This document shows positions 1 through 8,323 of a stretch of 64,000 bases of DNA, piece by piece. Position 1 is the stretch's first letter; each line of letters opens with the position of its first letter. Under the pieces are notes generated by a model. That model saw nothing but the letters and a program-made list of their open reading frames with translations, had not been told where the DNA came from and ran no database searches. The DNA comes from Blastocatellia bacterium (GTDB lineage: Bacteria; Acidobacteriota; Blastocatellia; Pyrinomonadales; Pyrinomonadaceae), in contig JAEUQI010000002.1 in NCBI GenBank assembly GCA_016789145.1, positions 1 to 64,000 of the forward strand, read 5' to 3'. Both the position numbers and the translations under genes were made by a program.

Positions 1-882
1 GTTACGGTCGAGCAGCGGCTTGGTTACGAAATGGTTCTGACTGCGGGCTACATTCGCACCTCAGCTTACAATCTACAGCGACGCATCGACCGTAATTTGT
101 TCCCTCCGACGACGAATGCTCAGGGCTATCTCGTGTTCTCGGCGACAAGGCCTAACAACAACATTGCTCAGCTTGAGATCAATGAATCAACAGCGCACGC
201 AAGCTATGACGCACTAACGCTTTCGCTGCGTCGTCGGTTTGCGAATCGATTCCAGTTTGAGGCGAACTACACGCTCGCAGACAATCAGGATGATGATTCG
301 AACGAACGAAACTTTTCACGTCAGCCGACGCTCAATCCATTTAACCTAAAGGCCGAAGCCGGCCCATCAAAACAAGACGTTCGCCACAATCTGAACCTCA
401 GCGGCCTCGTCGATCTCGGCTACGGATTTAGCCTTAGCGGCATCGTGATCACGCGATCGGGCTTTCCGTACACGGCTGTAGTCGAAGACGGCAGCGACAC
501 CAACGGCGACCTTAACGATGCGAACGACCGTGTCGTAGTCGGCGGAGCTATCTCCGGCAGGAACGCGTTTCGCCAGCCGAAGTTCTTTAACATGGATGTT
601 CGTCTGCTAAAGGCGTTCAAGTTCGGCGAGACGAAGCGTTTAGATCTGTCGGCTGAGGTGTTCAACCTAACTCGAGCCGGCAACAAAGGCTTTGGCGTCG
701 ATGCTATCAGCAATTTCTGCACCGGCACGGCCTCATTAGCCGATACGGCAAATCCGCGACAGATCACTTGCCCGGCTGGATTCTTCCCATCGATCAGAGC
801 CGGCGAACCAACAAGCGCACCGTCCACAGCTCGTTTCGGCGGACCGCGACAGTTGCAGCTCGGCATTCGTTTTACATTTTAA
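1..882 (+). CDS. TonB-dependent receptor, Oar-like, C-terminal part (5' truncated)
   Basis: The reading frame is open from base 1 to a TAA at 880-882, so this is the 3' end of a gene that begins before the window; about 293 residues are present. The visible part is a series of amphipathic beta-strands (for example SYDALTLSLRRRF and FQFEANYTLADN) and it ends in aromatic LGIRFTF, the outer-membrane insertion signature of a beta-barrel. The stretch KFFNMDVRLLKAFKF followed by LDLSAEVFNL is typical of the last strands of Oar-like carboxypeptidase-regulatory TonB receptors. By family knowledge it would sit in the outer membrane and may take up large substrates; the substrate cannot be read. A strong terminator follows within 30 bases, so it is transcriptionally separate from the next receptor. 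Confidence 0.85.
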   Translation, partial: VTVEQRLGYEMVLTAGYIRTSAYNLQRRIDRNLFPPTTNAQGYLVFSATRPNNNIAQLEINESTAHASYDALTLSLRRRFANRFQFEANYTLADNQDDDSNERNFSRQPTLNPFNLKAEAGPSKQDVRHNLNLSGLVDLGYGFSLSGIVITRSGFPYTAVVEDGSDTNGDLNDANDRVVVGGAISGRNAFRQPKFFNMDVRLLKAFKFGETKRLDLSAEVFNLTRAGNKGFGVDAISNFCTGTASLADTANPRQITCPAGFFPSIRAGEPTSAPSTARFGGPRQLQLGIRFTF

Positions 883-910
883 GCTGATCATAAGCTCATA
901 AATACATTTC

Positions 911-940
911 GAGGCCGTCCGATGAGGGCGGCCTCTTTTT
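911..940 (+). terminator. intrinsic terminator after the first receptor gene
   Basis: GAGGCCGTCC and AGGGCGGCCTC form a GC-rich stem around a short loop and are followed by a run of T. It lies 28 bases after the stop codon of the truncated receptor. Confidence 0.85.
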
Positions 941-1104
941 CTGCTAAGTACTTACGAAACAATTAACACTCTTTTAACAGCATTGTCACCCATCGTTAAC
1001 TTAGCGAAATTAGTCTTTCTCTTGCTAACTCGAAATTTAATATTTTCTATGCGGTTTGGCATTGCTGCGGCGTGTCAGATCTGCATTTTGTTATAGGAGT
1101 AATG

Positions 1105-4100
1105 ATGAATCTCGCGAAGGTAACACGAAACCTAACTGCAATAGTAATTTCTCTTTTTTGTTTTATAACCGCGGCCAATGCACAGACGACCGGCAGCCTG
1201 TCCGGCACCGTTTCGGATGCAAATGCCGCAGTCATTCCGGGCGTTACGATAACGATCACGAACGCTGCGACCAATCTGTCGCGAACGGCAATCACGAACG
1301 CCGAGGGACGCTGGTCTGTGACGGCGTTGCCGGTCGGTTCTTACACGATCAGCTATCAGAAGGATGGCTTCAAAAAATCAAGTAGCTCAGGCATTGAGGT
1401 CGAGGCATCGGTTCCGCGTTCCGTCGAAGTCACTCTCGAAGTCGGCGTCTCAGACGTTTTCGTTGATGTAACGTCAGATCAGCCGCTCGTTCAAGCAGAA
1501 TCTGCCGCGGTTTCAAGGCAGATCACTGGCGAGCAACTCACAAAGACGCCAACGTCGACACGAAGCTTTACGGGACTTTTGAGTTCTGAGGCAGGCGTTT
1601 CGACTGATCTTTCGCCCGTTGGTGTGAACGGCAACGGCAACCAGTCGCCGTCGGTCAACGGCACGCGAACGACCTCGACAAGCCTGTTTTTCAACGGCGT
1701 CGACGCGACGAACATCACGAGCAACGAAGGCTCGATGACCGACAATATCTCGCCTGCTCCTGAGACCTTGCAGGAAGTTAAACTGCAAACGTCGCTCTAC
1801 GACGCATCGACCGGACGAAGCGGCGGCGGTAACTTTCAGCTTGTGACCAAATCGGGCGGCAACAAGTTTGACGGTTCGGCTTACTATTACCTACAGAACA
1901 AGAATTTCAATTCGAACGAGTATTTCCTGAAAGAAAGCGGTAACGAAAAACCAAAGGCTGACCGTACCGAGGCAGGATTCACCATCGGTGGTCCGATCAA
2001 GAAGGACCGCGTATTCTTTTTCGGTGCATATCAGTACACCGATGCAAACACCGGCCTTGTGCCTACGGCTCGTACCCGAACGATCTTGCCGATTGCGATG
2101 AGCGTTCTCGGATCGGATCGTTCAAAGGCTGCGATCGCTGCAGCGTTTAACCAATTTAATGGTTGTACCGTAGGTACGACGTGCTTGTTGGCATCTGACA
2201 TTAGCGATGTCGCATGGCGTATTTTTAATCTCCGGAACAATGTTACCGGCGGGTTCTATATCCCCAGCATTACGAATTTCCGTAATCTTGGTATTGTCGA
2301 TCAGACAGGCACCGGCGCGTACCAGTTCGGTAACTTCCCGGCAATTACTTCGCGTACGCTACAGCGAAACAATCCGCTTGTCGAATTCATTTCGGTCGAG
2401 CCTTCGAAATTCAAACAGCATCAGTTCACCGCACGTCTTGACGGACAGCTTTCGTCAAAGAACACGCTAAGCGGCACGTTCTTTTTTGCAAATTTCCCGG
2501 GCCTCGATTCGTTTCCCGATCCGAACAGCCTGGCGTCTCCAACTACGCTCCGACGTAATGATCGAAATCGAACTCTATCGATCGGCGACACACACATTTT
2601 CTCACCGACCCTTATCAACGAGGTTCGCGTCGGATATTACACCCTAAACAACTCAAGAGCATTGACCGATGATTTTTCAACGGGCGATTTCACAAACGCT
2701 GCGATCGGCGTGACGAATCCTGCTTCGACGTTTGACCCGAGCGTGGCGACGACACGTCTCGGCCACTACATCGGTCGAAACAACATCGCGAACTTCTCAT
2801 TCGGCGGGCCAAACGATTCTTATAATCAACGTAAGCAGACCACCTTCAGCATTGCCAACAATGTTACGAAGATGTTTGGCAACCATACGTTCAAGTTCGG
2901 CGGCGAATACAAACGTCATCAGTACGACACCAATCTGCCGGAAGAGCAAGCTACTGAATTCGAGAAATTCGACAGCTTTACTCAACTCCTGACCGGCAAC
3001 GCTACTGAGGCCGACACACAATACGGCATTACGGACAAGAGCTTCCGCTTTCAGGACTACGGTTTCTATCTGACCGATGATTGGAAGATCAGCCGTCGTC
3101 TGAGCTTGAATCTCGGTCTTCGCTACGAACTCTTCATGTGGCCGACCGAGAAGAATGGCCGCATCGGAAACTTTGATCTCGAGCCGTACCTGCCTTGCTT
3201 TACACAGGGCGGCGGTTCCAACACGCTGTGCGACAATCCAACACCGGGATTCTTGGTGCCCAAGAATGTGAACACCACGGGCGTCTCGATCGTCGATTCG
3301 GCGATCCAGGCAACGCAGGTCGCCGGAAACAATCACACGCTAAAGGGCCAGGACTATAACAACTTTGCTCCACGCGTTGGATTGGCATATTCAGTGAATG
3401 ACAAGCTCGTATTTCGCGGCGGCTACGGTTTGTTCTATGACAGGCCATCTGCTTCGTTTATCAACACCGTATTCTCAAACTATCCATTTCTACGCGAGGT
3501 GGAGATCACCGTACCTAGCGGCAACGTCGCTATCCCGACGGCTTTCTCAGGGGTTCCGACGAACATTCCGCTGAATCAGTGGTTACCTTTCCGTATCGTT
3601 CGCGGCACCGGCGCAACCGGTAGCTATGCAATACGGGACAACACACCGGTATTCGTTGACTCACGTGGAAATCCTCAAGGTGCAGGCTGCGTGCCCGCGA
3701 CCGGCGTGAACTGTACTCGTGGCAACATCGCGGAAACTTTCGAGTTTCGAGCGATCGACCGAAACCTTCGTACGCCTTACGTTCACCAATGGAACTTTGG
3801 CGCCCAATACGAACTCATCGACGGTTTGCTACTCGAGGGTCGCTATGTCGGTACAAAAGGACGTAACTTGCTGATCGCTAAAGCTCTCAATCAGGGATTC
3901 GATCTCAATGACCCAAATACACCTGATCATATCTTTGAGCGATTTAACCAAGCATATGTCGCCGCCGGTGCACCGAACGGGCCGCTAAATGCCGGTTCCA
4001 CGGCCCGAGCCCGCGGCCTGGGACGTGCGTTCGGTTTCTTGAACACCGTGACCGGATTGACGGACTTGAACTTGTCTGCTGCAAACGGCACGTACATCAA

Positions 4101-4953
4101 TTTCGAGGCACGTGTTCCGATCCTTGGCTTTAACGTTCCTGAGGCTTTGTTGCTGCAATCCGTCGGAAAGTCTGATTATCACGGCGGACAGTTCAGCATT
4201 ACGAAGCGAATGTCCGAAGGCTTACAGTTCAATGTGTCTTATACGTTCTCAAAAGCAATGGACACGATGTCGTCAGATCCCGGCAGTACGGCGGGCGGCG
4301 GAAAGCCTGATGTTCCCAATTCGGGCTTTATTGCACAGGGCGATGCAAGAAATCTCGACGCAAACCGTGCGTTGTCTGATTTCGACCGAACACATCGTTT
4401 CAGCACGAATTTTGTTTGGGAAATACCGACTGGCGGTTCTAATAATCGATTTGTAAAAGGCTGGACGCTTTCGGGCTTCTTCCAGGTACAATCGGGTTCG
4501 CCCTTTACGGTCTTTGCCTCAGAGCCTGAGATCGCTACGGCATCGCAGCTCACCGGTCTTGCTCGTGGTTCGGGCGGCATCTATCGCCCGGGATTTGGAC
4601 GACCTAATTTCAACTGTGCGAACTACAATGATGCAATCGCTGGTTATGGAGCGGGCAACGTTCCTGTCATTAACTTGTCATGCTTCAGTTCGCCGCTTGG
4701 CGGTTTTGGTAATCTCGGAAGAAACACATTCCGTGGTCCATCGCAGCGACGTTTCGATCTCAGTATCGGGAAACTTACAAAATTCACCGAACGCATGAGC
4801 CTCGATGTCGGATTTGATCTGTTCAACGTTTTCAATACAGTGAACTTTGCAAATCCGAACAGCGATCTGCAGGACAGCGTCGATTTTGGTGTCATCACAA
4901 ACACCATCGGCGGGCCTCGGGTTGGTCAGTTCAGAGCGAAATTCCGATTCTGA
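1105..4953 (+). CDS. TonB-dependent receptor with N-terminal carboxypeptidase regulatory-like domain (Oar-like)
   Basis: A large outer-membrane receptor of about 1282 residues. The start at 1105 is chosen because AGGAG at 1095-1099 is 5 bases upstream and because it gives a clean signal peptide (hydrophobic LTAIVISLFCFITA, cleavage after ANA). Next comes a carboxypeptidase-regulatory/CNA_B-like domain at about residues 27-115 (GSLSGTVSDANAAVIPGVT, then a strand-rich fold), then a plug-like region with the TSTRSFTGLLSSEAGV and SVNGTRTTSTSLFFNGVDA motifs, then a long barrel ending in FRAKFRF. This domain order is that of the Oar/Cna-type receptors abundant in Acidobacteria. The substrate is unknown. 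It is monocistronic: an intrinsic terminator lies on each side. An alternative start is the ATG at 1102, directly before it. Confidence 0.93.
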   Translation: MNLAKVTRNLTAIVISLFCFITAANAQTTGSLSGTVSDANAAVIPGVTITITNAATNLSRTAITNAEGRWSVTALPVGSYTISYQKDGFKKSSSSGIEVEASVPRSVEVTLEVGVSDVFVDVTSDQPLVQAESAAVSRQITGEQLTKTPTSTRSFTGLLSSEAGVSTDLSPVGVNGNGNQSPSVNGTRTTSTSLFFNGVDATNITSNEGSMTDNISPAPETLQEVKLQTSLYDASTGRSGGGNFQLVTKSGGNKFDGSAYYYLQNKNFNSNEYFLKESGNEKPKADRTEAGFTIGGPIKKDRVFFFGAYQYTDANTGLVPTARTRTILPIAMSVLGSDRSKAAIAAAFNQFNGCTVGTTCLLASDISDVAWRIFNLRNNVTGGFYIPSITNFRNLGIVDQTGTGAYQFGNFPAITSRTLQRNNPLVEFISVEPSKFKQHQFTARLDGQLSSKNTLSGTFFFANFPGLDSFPDPNSLASPTTLRRNDRNRTLSIGDTHIFSPTLINEVRVGYYTLNNSRALTDDFSTGDFTNAAIGVTNPASTFDPSVATTRLGHYIGRNNIANFSFGGPNDSYNQRKQTTFSIANNVTKMFGNHTFKFGGEYKRHQYDTNLPEEQATEFEKFDSFTQLLTGNATEADTQYGITDKSFRFQDYGFYLTDDWKISRRLSLNLGLRYELFMWPTEKNGRIGNFDLEPYLPCFTQGGGSNTLCDNPTPGFLVPKNVNTTGVSIVDSAIQATQVAGNNHTLKGQDYNNFAPRVGLAYSVNDKLVFRGGYGLFYDRPSASFINTVFSNYPFLREVEITVPSGNVAIPTAFSGVPTNIPLNQWLPFRIVRGTGATGSYAIRDNTPVFVDSRGNPQGAGCVPATGVNCTRGNIAETFEFRAIDRNLRTPYVHQWNFGAQYELIDGLLLEGRYVGTKGRNLLIAKALNQGFDLNDPNTPDHIFERFNQAYVAAGAPNGPLNAGSTARARGLGRAFGFLNTVTGLTDLNLSAANGTYINFEARVPILGFNVPEALLLQSVGKSDYHGGQFSITKRMSEGLQFNVSYTFSKAMDTMSSDPGSTAGGGKPDVPNSGFIAQGDARNLDANRALSDFDRTHRFSTNFVWEIPTGGSNNRFVKGWTLSGFFQVQSGSPFTVFASEPEIATASQLTGLARGSGGIYRPGFGRPNFNCANYNDAIAGYGAGNVPVINLSCFSSPLGGFGNLGRNTFRGPSQRRFDLSIGKLTKFTERMSLDVGFDLFNVFNTVNFANPNSDLQDSVDFGVITNTIGGPRVGQFRAKFRF

Positions 4954-4980
4954 TCAGTGCGTGACCAATGAAATAGGTGG

Positions 4981-5007
4981 GGCTGCCTTGATAAGGCAGC
5001 CTCTTTT
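4981..5007 (+). terminator. intrinsic terminator after the Oar-like receptor
   Basis: A perfect 9-bp stem, GGCTGCCTT and AAGGCAGCC, with a GAT loop is followed by TCTTTT. It is 27 bases after the receptor stop. Confidence 0.88.
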
Positions 5008-5010
5008 CAT

Positions 5011-5409
5011 ATTGGTACGGCCAATAACCCCGCTACGCAATACTCGCGTCCCGCAATTATTAGCTTGCTAAATATCTGGATACATGAGATATTAGTCAAT
5101 TGACAATTCCGTATCTCTTCATCGACGGTAACTTCGCCCTCATTGTGAGCAAGCGTTTTGGATAGTTCGAGGCACGGACACTTTTATTACCATTAGAAGA
5201 GTATTGCTATATCGCAATACTTCGAACATAGGTTCCTTCCTTGCTACCGTTACGCTGAAGATCACTCCTAGGTTAGTCACTTCTTATTACATCTCAGGGC
5301 TATTATCAGAACCGTCTGCGATAGCGGATGGTTGAAGACGAAAATTCATCAACCACCGGCTGCCACAGGTGGTTCTGACAAGGGCTTGTGCAGATACGGA
5401 AACATTATT
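5011..5409. other. long noncoding leader upstream of the RNA helicase
   Basis: About 400 bases without a convincing gene. No long frame with normal codon use is seen. The 3' third contains a hairpin (5351-5374: AACCACC and GGTGGTT, 10-base loop) close to the helicase start, so part of this stretch is probably the 5' untranslated region of the helicase mRNA. A TTGACA-like hexamer is present near 5098 but no good -10 partner could be assigned. Confidence 0.4.
5351..5374 (+). promoter_or_regulatory. leader hairpin upstream of the RhlE-like helicase
   Basis: AACCACC (5351-5357) pairs perfectly with GGTGGTT (5368-5374) around a 10-base loop, 35 bases before the preferred TTG start. There is no T-run, so it is not a terminator. 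It could be a structure through which the helicase controls its own message, as happens for some DEAD-box genes; that role is inference. Confidence 0.35.
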
Positions 5410-6621
5410 TTGAGTACATTTAAAGATCTTGGCCTCTTGCCCGTTTTGACGGACAAATGCGCCGCTATGGGTTACACTGAGCCGACCCCGATCCAGAAAC
5501 AGGCCATTCCATTTATTCTTGAGGGCCGCGACCTGATCGCCTGTGCCGAAACCGGCACGGGAAAGACCGCTGCCTTTCTATTGCCGATCGTTCACAAATT
5601 GATCGAGGGACCAAAGCGTCCGGGAACAAAAGTTCTCATTCTTTCGCCAACGCGAGAACTTGCAAACCAAACCGAAGAATTCTGCCGAAAGATCGCACCG
5701 AAAGGCGTTACCTGCACGGCGATCATCGGCGGTAGCGGCTACAAGCGGCAGATGGATTCGCTCAAGAATGGTGCGAACATCATCATCGCAACTCCAGGCC
5801 GTTTCATCGATTTTATGGATCAGGGGCTGATCGACCTTCGAGGATTAACCACATTGGTTCTCGATGAAGCAGACCGTATGCTCGACATGGGCTTTTTGCC
5901 GTCGATAAGGCGAATTGAGAAAAAGATACCTTCGACCCGACAAACGCTGTTCTTTTCAGCAACAATGTCCGCCGAGATCGAGGGTATCGCGTACAAAATG
6001 CTTTACGATCCAGAACTGATAGAGGTCAGCCCTCGCGGTAAGGCTTCACGTTTGATCACGCAGACGGCATATCCTGTTTCGCCAAACTCAAAAATGGTAC
6101 TTCTGCTTGAGCTTTTGGAAAAGGATTCGCTCGAACGAGTGCTAGTATTCACGCGAACGAAACGCGGTGCTGACAGGCTCGCACACGTATTGGAAAAACG
6201 CTCGCACAGCTCGAATCGCATACATGGCGACCGCTCGCAATCACAGCGAGATGCTGCGTTGCGTGCATTCAAATCCGGCAAGACAAATGTTCTGGTAGCT
6301 ACTGACGTTGCCGCAAGAGGTATCGATATAGATAGTGTTCAGCACGTTATCAATTATGATATTCCTGAGGCTCCTGAGGATTATGTTCACCGCATTGGCC
6401 GCACAGGTCGTGCTGGAAATCACGGTCGAGCTATCACCATCTTTACGACCGCTGAGGAACATTCGATGCGTGCGATCGAACGCTTAACAGGCGAAAAGGT
6501 CGAACGAGTAGTTCATCCGGAGTTTGGCGGACACATATTCGCCGAAACAAGTTCAGTTAGAAGCACGGCCGGAGGGCCTAAACGAAGCTATCGATCGTTC
6601 GGGGGCCGCCGCCGTCGCTAA
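5410..6621 (+). CDS. rhlE: DEAD-box ATP-dependent RNA helicase, RhlE-like
   Basis: An ATP-dependent RNA helicase of about 403 residues acting in RNA remodelling, ribosome assembly or mRNA decay. Visible motifs in order: Q-motif region GYTEPTPIQKQAIP, motif I AETGTGKT (about 46-53), Ia SPTRELANQ, Ib TPGR, motif II DEAD (about 152-155), motif III SAT, then the second RecA lobe with VLVFTRTKRGADRL, ATDVAARGIDI and motif VI HRIGRTGR. The short basic C-terminus (YRSFGGRRRR) is typical of RhlE-type proteins. The frame stays open upstream to a TTG at 5332, but the TTG at 5410 gives the family-typical N-terminus (M-STFKDLGL). No strong ribosome site marks either. The following gene is 12 bases downstream in the same operon. 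Confidence 0.93.
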   Translation: MSTFKDLGLLPVLTDKCAAMGYTEPTPIQKQAIPFILEGRDLIACAETGTGKTAAFLLPIVHKLIEGPKRPGTKVLILSPTRELANQTEEFCRKIAPKGVTCTAIIGGSGYKRQMDSLKNGANIIIATPGRFIDFMDQGLIDLRGLTTLVLDEADRMLDMGFLPSIRRIEKKIPSTRQTLFFSATMSAEIEGIAYKMLYDPELIEVSPRGKASRLITQTAYPVSPNSKMVLLLELLEKDSLERVLVFTRTKRGADRLAHVLEKRSHSSNRIHGDRSQSQRDAALRAFKSGKTNVLVATDVAARGIDIDSVQHVINYDIPEAPEDYVHRIGRTGRAGNHGRAITIFTTAEEHSMRAIERLTGEKVERVVHPEFGGHIFAETSSVRSTAGGPKRSYRSFGGRRRR

Positions 6622-6633
6622 AAAGGAGACAGT

Positions 6634-6987
6634 ATGAGTAAAAAACCGGCATTTGCAGTTGGCGACAGTACGGAGATGCTCTGTTCTGTGTGCGACCTTG
6701 AACAACCGCACAAGGTGCTGACAGTTACAAAGCTTGGAGTAATTACAAAGGCTGCTTGCGAGACCTGCGAAACGGCAAGCACGTTCACGCGAGGCGTCAA
6801 AACCTCGGTTGCTATGGGCTCAGGTAAGAGTGCTTCGCCGTATGATCGAAATAGGAAGTACCGTAAAGGTCAGGCGATGACGCACGACAAATTTGGTCGC
6901 GGCGAGGTTACCGCAGTGATAGAACCTCATAAGATCGATGTTATCTTTGGGGATCGAGTGCGTCGGTTGATACACTCTCAAGAATAA
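6634..6987 (+). CDS. small protein with two CxxC knuckles and a Tudor-like C-terminal domain
   Basis: A 117-residue protein preceded by a good ribosome site (AAGGAG) and placed 12 bases after the RNA helicase, so the two are co-transcribed. The N-terminal half has CSVC and CETC, about 24 residues apart, suggesting a zinc ribbon. The C-terminal half (YRKGQAMTHDKFGRGEV followed by IDVIFGDRVRRLIHS) resembles the Tudor-like domain at the C-terminus of UvrD/PcrA helicases, which binds RNA polymerase. This likeness is a pattern seen by eye. Together with the helicase partner it suggests a nucleic-acid or RNA-polymerase adaptor, which is inference. A terminator follows directly. Confidence 0.8.
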   Translation: MSKKPAFAVGDSTEMLCSVCDLEQPHKVLTVTKLGVITKAACETCETASTFTRGVKTSVAMGSGKSASPYDRNRKYRKGQAMTHDKFGRGEVTAVIEPHKIDVIFGDRVRRLIHSQE

Positions 6988-6993
6988 AAAACA

Positions 6994-7024
6994 GAGCCAA
7001 TTGCCCACCGCAATTGGCTCCGTT
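6994..7024 (+). terminator. intrinsic terminator of the helicase operon
   Basis: A perfect 11-bp stem, GAGCCAATTGC and GCAATTGGCTC, with loop CCACC, is followed by CGTTT. It starts 7 bases after the preceding stop codon; the A-run before it could let it work on both strands. Confidence 0.85.
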
Positions 7025-7031
7025 TAGCCTT

Positions 7032-7080
7032 ATGGCCAGGTTGCTTGCAGCTCGCAGGCAACTATGGCCATTTTTATTTT
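7032..7080. terminator. second hairpin between convergent genes
   Basis: ATGGCCA (7032-7038) and TGGCCAT (7065-7071) enclose an inner stem GTTGC/GCAAC. On the plus strand it is followed by TTTTTATTTT, so it works best as a back-up terminator for the helicase operon, and it also marks the 3' end of the convergent minus-strand gene. Confidence 0.65.
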
Positions 7081-7433
7081 CGGCCGCCGCGAAGAATGAG
7101 GCCTAGAACCAAGCCAACGGCTGCCGAGATCAAGATGGTCTGGCCGGGCTTCTGACGTGCAAACTCTTTTGCATCTTCGACCAATTCTTTCGGGTCTTTT
7201 GCTGAGAGTTCTTTGAACTTGTCACCAGCCTGCGTGAATTTCTCGTTTGCGAAATCCTTGGCTTTTACAGCCGCATCCTGCAACTTATGTCCGTATTCCT
7301 GTGCCTGCATTTTGATATCTCCTAAAAACTCGTCCTTGCCGACGCTGTCGTCAGTTGCCGTGTTATCAACTGCCATTAATCCCTGCTCTAGTTCCTTTTC
7401 TGCTTTTCTAACTTCTGCTTCAAATTCCGACAT
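7074..7433 (-). CDS. DUF883/ElaB-YqjD-like membrane-anchored protein
   Basis: A 119-residue protein. The start at 7433 is preferred because a GGAGGG ribosome site lies just upstream; a longer frame exists to 7478 but lacks one. Residues 1-85 are highly charged and alpha-helical with many Lys/Glu and Ala repeats (KAEKELEQG, AKDFANEKF), and the C-terminus is one membrane segment (TILISAAVGLVLGLIL) ending in RGGRK. This architecture matches the DUF883 (ElaB/YqjD/YgaM) family, whose E. coli members tether ribosomes or associate with membranes in stationary phase. It is transcribed away from the efflux operon and shares its upstream region. The specific role here is unknown. Confidence 0.75.
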   Translation of the reverse strand: MSEFEAEVRKAEKELEQGLMAVDNTATDDSVGKDEFLGDIKMQAQEYGHKLQDAAVKAKDFANEKFTQAGDKFKELSAKDPKELVEDAKEFARQKPGQTILISAAVGLVLGLILRGGRK

Positions 7434-7556
7434 ATTATGACCCTCCAAATATAAGATCGCCGACATTATTAGTGTCAATAGCGCCGATTCAGATGTAATC
7501 CGCTCGGCATTGGTTGTAACGAATCCGGAAGATAAATTGTTCCGAATACGTTTCCG

Positions 7557-7576
7557 TTTGTGACCTTTGTCACAAA
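7557..7576. promoter_or_regulatory. CRP/FNR-type palindromic operator
   Basis: TTTGTGAC-CTTT-GTCACAAA is a perfect inverted repeat of the TGTGA-N6-TCACA form bound by CRP/FNR-family regulators. It lies 8 bases upstream of the TTGACA of the efflux operon promoter and about 125 bases upstream of the DUF883-like start, so it could act on either. Confidence 0.6.
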
Positions 7577-7583
7577 CTTTCTC

Positions 7584-7613
7584 TTGACAATTATTATAGC
7601 GCGATTGTAAAGT
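7584..7613 (+). promoter_or_regulatory. candidate sigma-70 type promoter of the efflux operon
   Basis: A consensus -35 TTGACA (7584-7589) is followed at an 18-base spacing by TAAAGT (7608-7613). The -10 matches four of six consensus positions. It sits between the CRP-like palindrome and the TetR-type palindrome. Confidence 0.55.
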
Positions 7614-7623
7614 TTAGGCTAAG

Positions 7624-7641
7624 TAAGTAAGCACTCACTTA
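7624..7641. promoter_or_regulatory. TetR-family operator palindrome
   Basis: TAAGTAAG-CA-CTCACTTA is an inverted repeat with one mismatch in eight pairs, lying just downstream of the -10 and 12-50 bases before the possible starts of the TetR gene. This position would let the adjacent TetR repressor block its own operon. Confidence 0.6.
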
Positions 7642-7653
7642 TAACGGAAAATT

Positions 7654-8304
7654 TTGATACACGATTTTTTCAAATGTGACCACAATGGCCGTATGAGCGG
7701 CGATAAAAGGCGTGAGCAGATACTCATGTCGGCGATCTCGCTGTTCTCGCAAAAGGGTTTTTCAGGTACAACTACCAAAGAAATTGCCCGTGTTGCCGGT
7801 GTGTCCGAAGCCACGGTTTTCAAGCATTTCTCGCGGAAAACAGACATTTACGATGCGATTTTGGATAACAAAGCCTGCCACGAAGGCATGCGTTTTCCAT
7901 GGGAAGAAGATCCCGTAATGCTTGACGCGATGAGACGCCGGGACGATTACACGGTTTTTTACCAGTTGGCGTTTAATGCGTTGAACAAACAGCAATCTGA
8001 CGTCGGTTTTATGCGTCTGCTGTTCTACTCGGCGCTCGAGGAACACGAGCTTGCGGAGAGGTTTTTCGGTGAATTCGTTGCACGTATTTACGGGTTTATC
8101 GGCGGCTATATCGAGGAACGCCAGCAAGAAGGTGCTTTTCGGCCAATGAATCCGCGCATAGCGGTTAGGGCATTTTTGGGAATGATGATCCATCATTCGC
8201 TGAACAACATTTTGTGGGACAAAGGCCGCAACCTTCTAGACATTACGAACGAGGATGCGGCGGACAATTTTGCGCAGATCCTGCTGCGAGGCATAAAGGC
8301 TTAA
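7654..8304 (+). CDS. TetR/AcrR-family transcriptional regulator
   Basis: First gene of the efflux operon and its likely repressor. The DNA-binding helix-turn-helix is plain in RREQILMSAISLFSQKGF followed by TTTKEIARVAGVSEATVFKHF, the TetR_N signature; the remaining 130 residues are the all-helical ligand-binding and dimer domain. Two starts are possible: a TTG at 7654 (216 residues) with GGAAA just upstream, or the ATG at 7693 (203 residues, MSGDKRREQIL), which gives the more usual family N-terminus but has no clear ribosome site. The palindrome at 7624-7641 is a natural binding site. The ligand is unknown; the next gene starts 19 bases downstream. Confidence 0.92.
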   Translation: MIHDFFKCDHNGRMSGDKRREQILMSAISLFSQKGFSGTTTKEIARVAGVSEATVFKHFSRKTDIYDAILDNKACHEGMRFPWEEDPVMLDAMRRRDDYTVFYQLAFNALNKQQSDVGFMRLLFYSALEEHELAERFFGEFVARIYGFIGGYIEERQQEGAFRPMNPRIAVRAFLGMMIHHSLNNILWDKGRNLLDITNEDAADNFAQILLRGIKA

Positions 8305-8323
8305 GTTCATAAGGGCATTAGTG

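Noticed and set aside
5097-5130. Promoter for the RNA helicase at the TTGACA-like hexamer
   Set aside because: No acceptable -10 hexamer at 16-19 bases was found.
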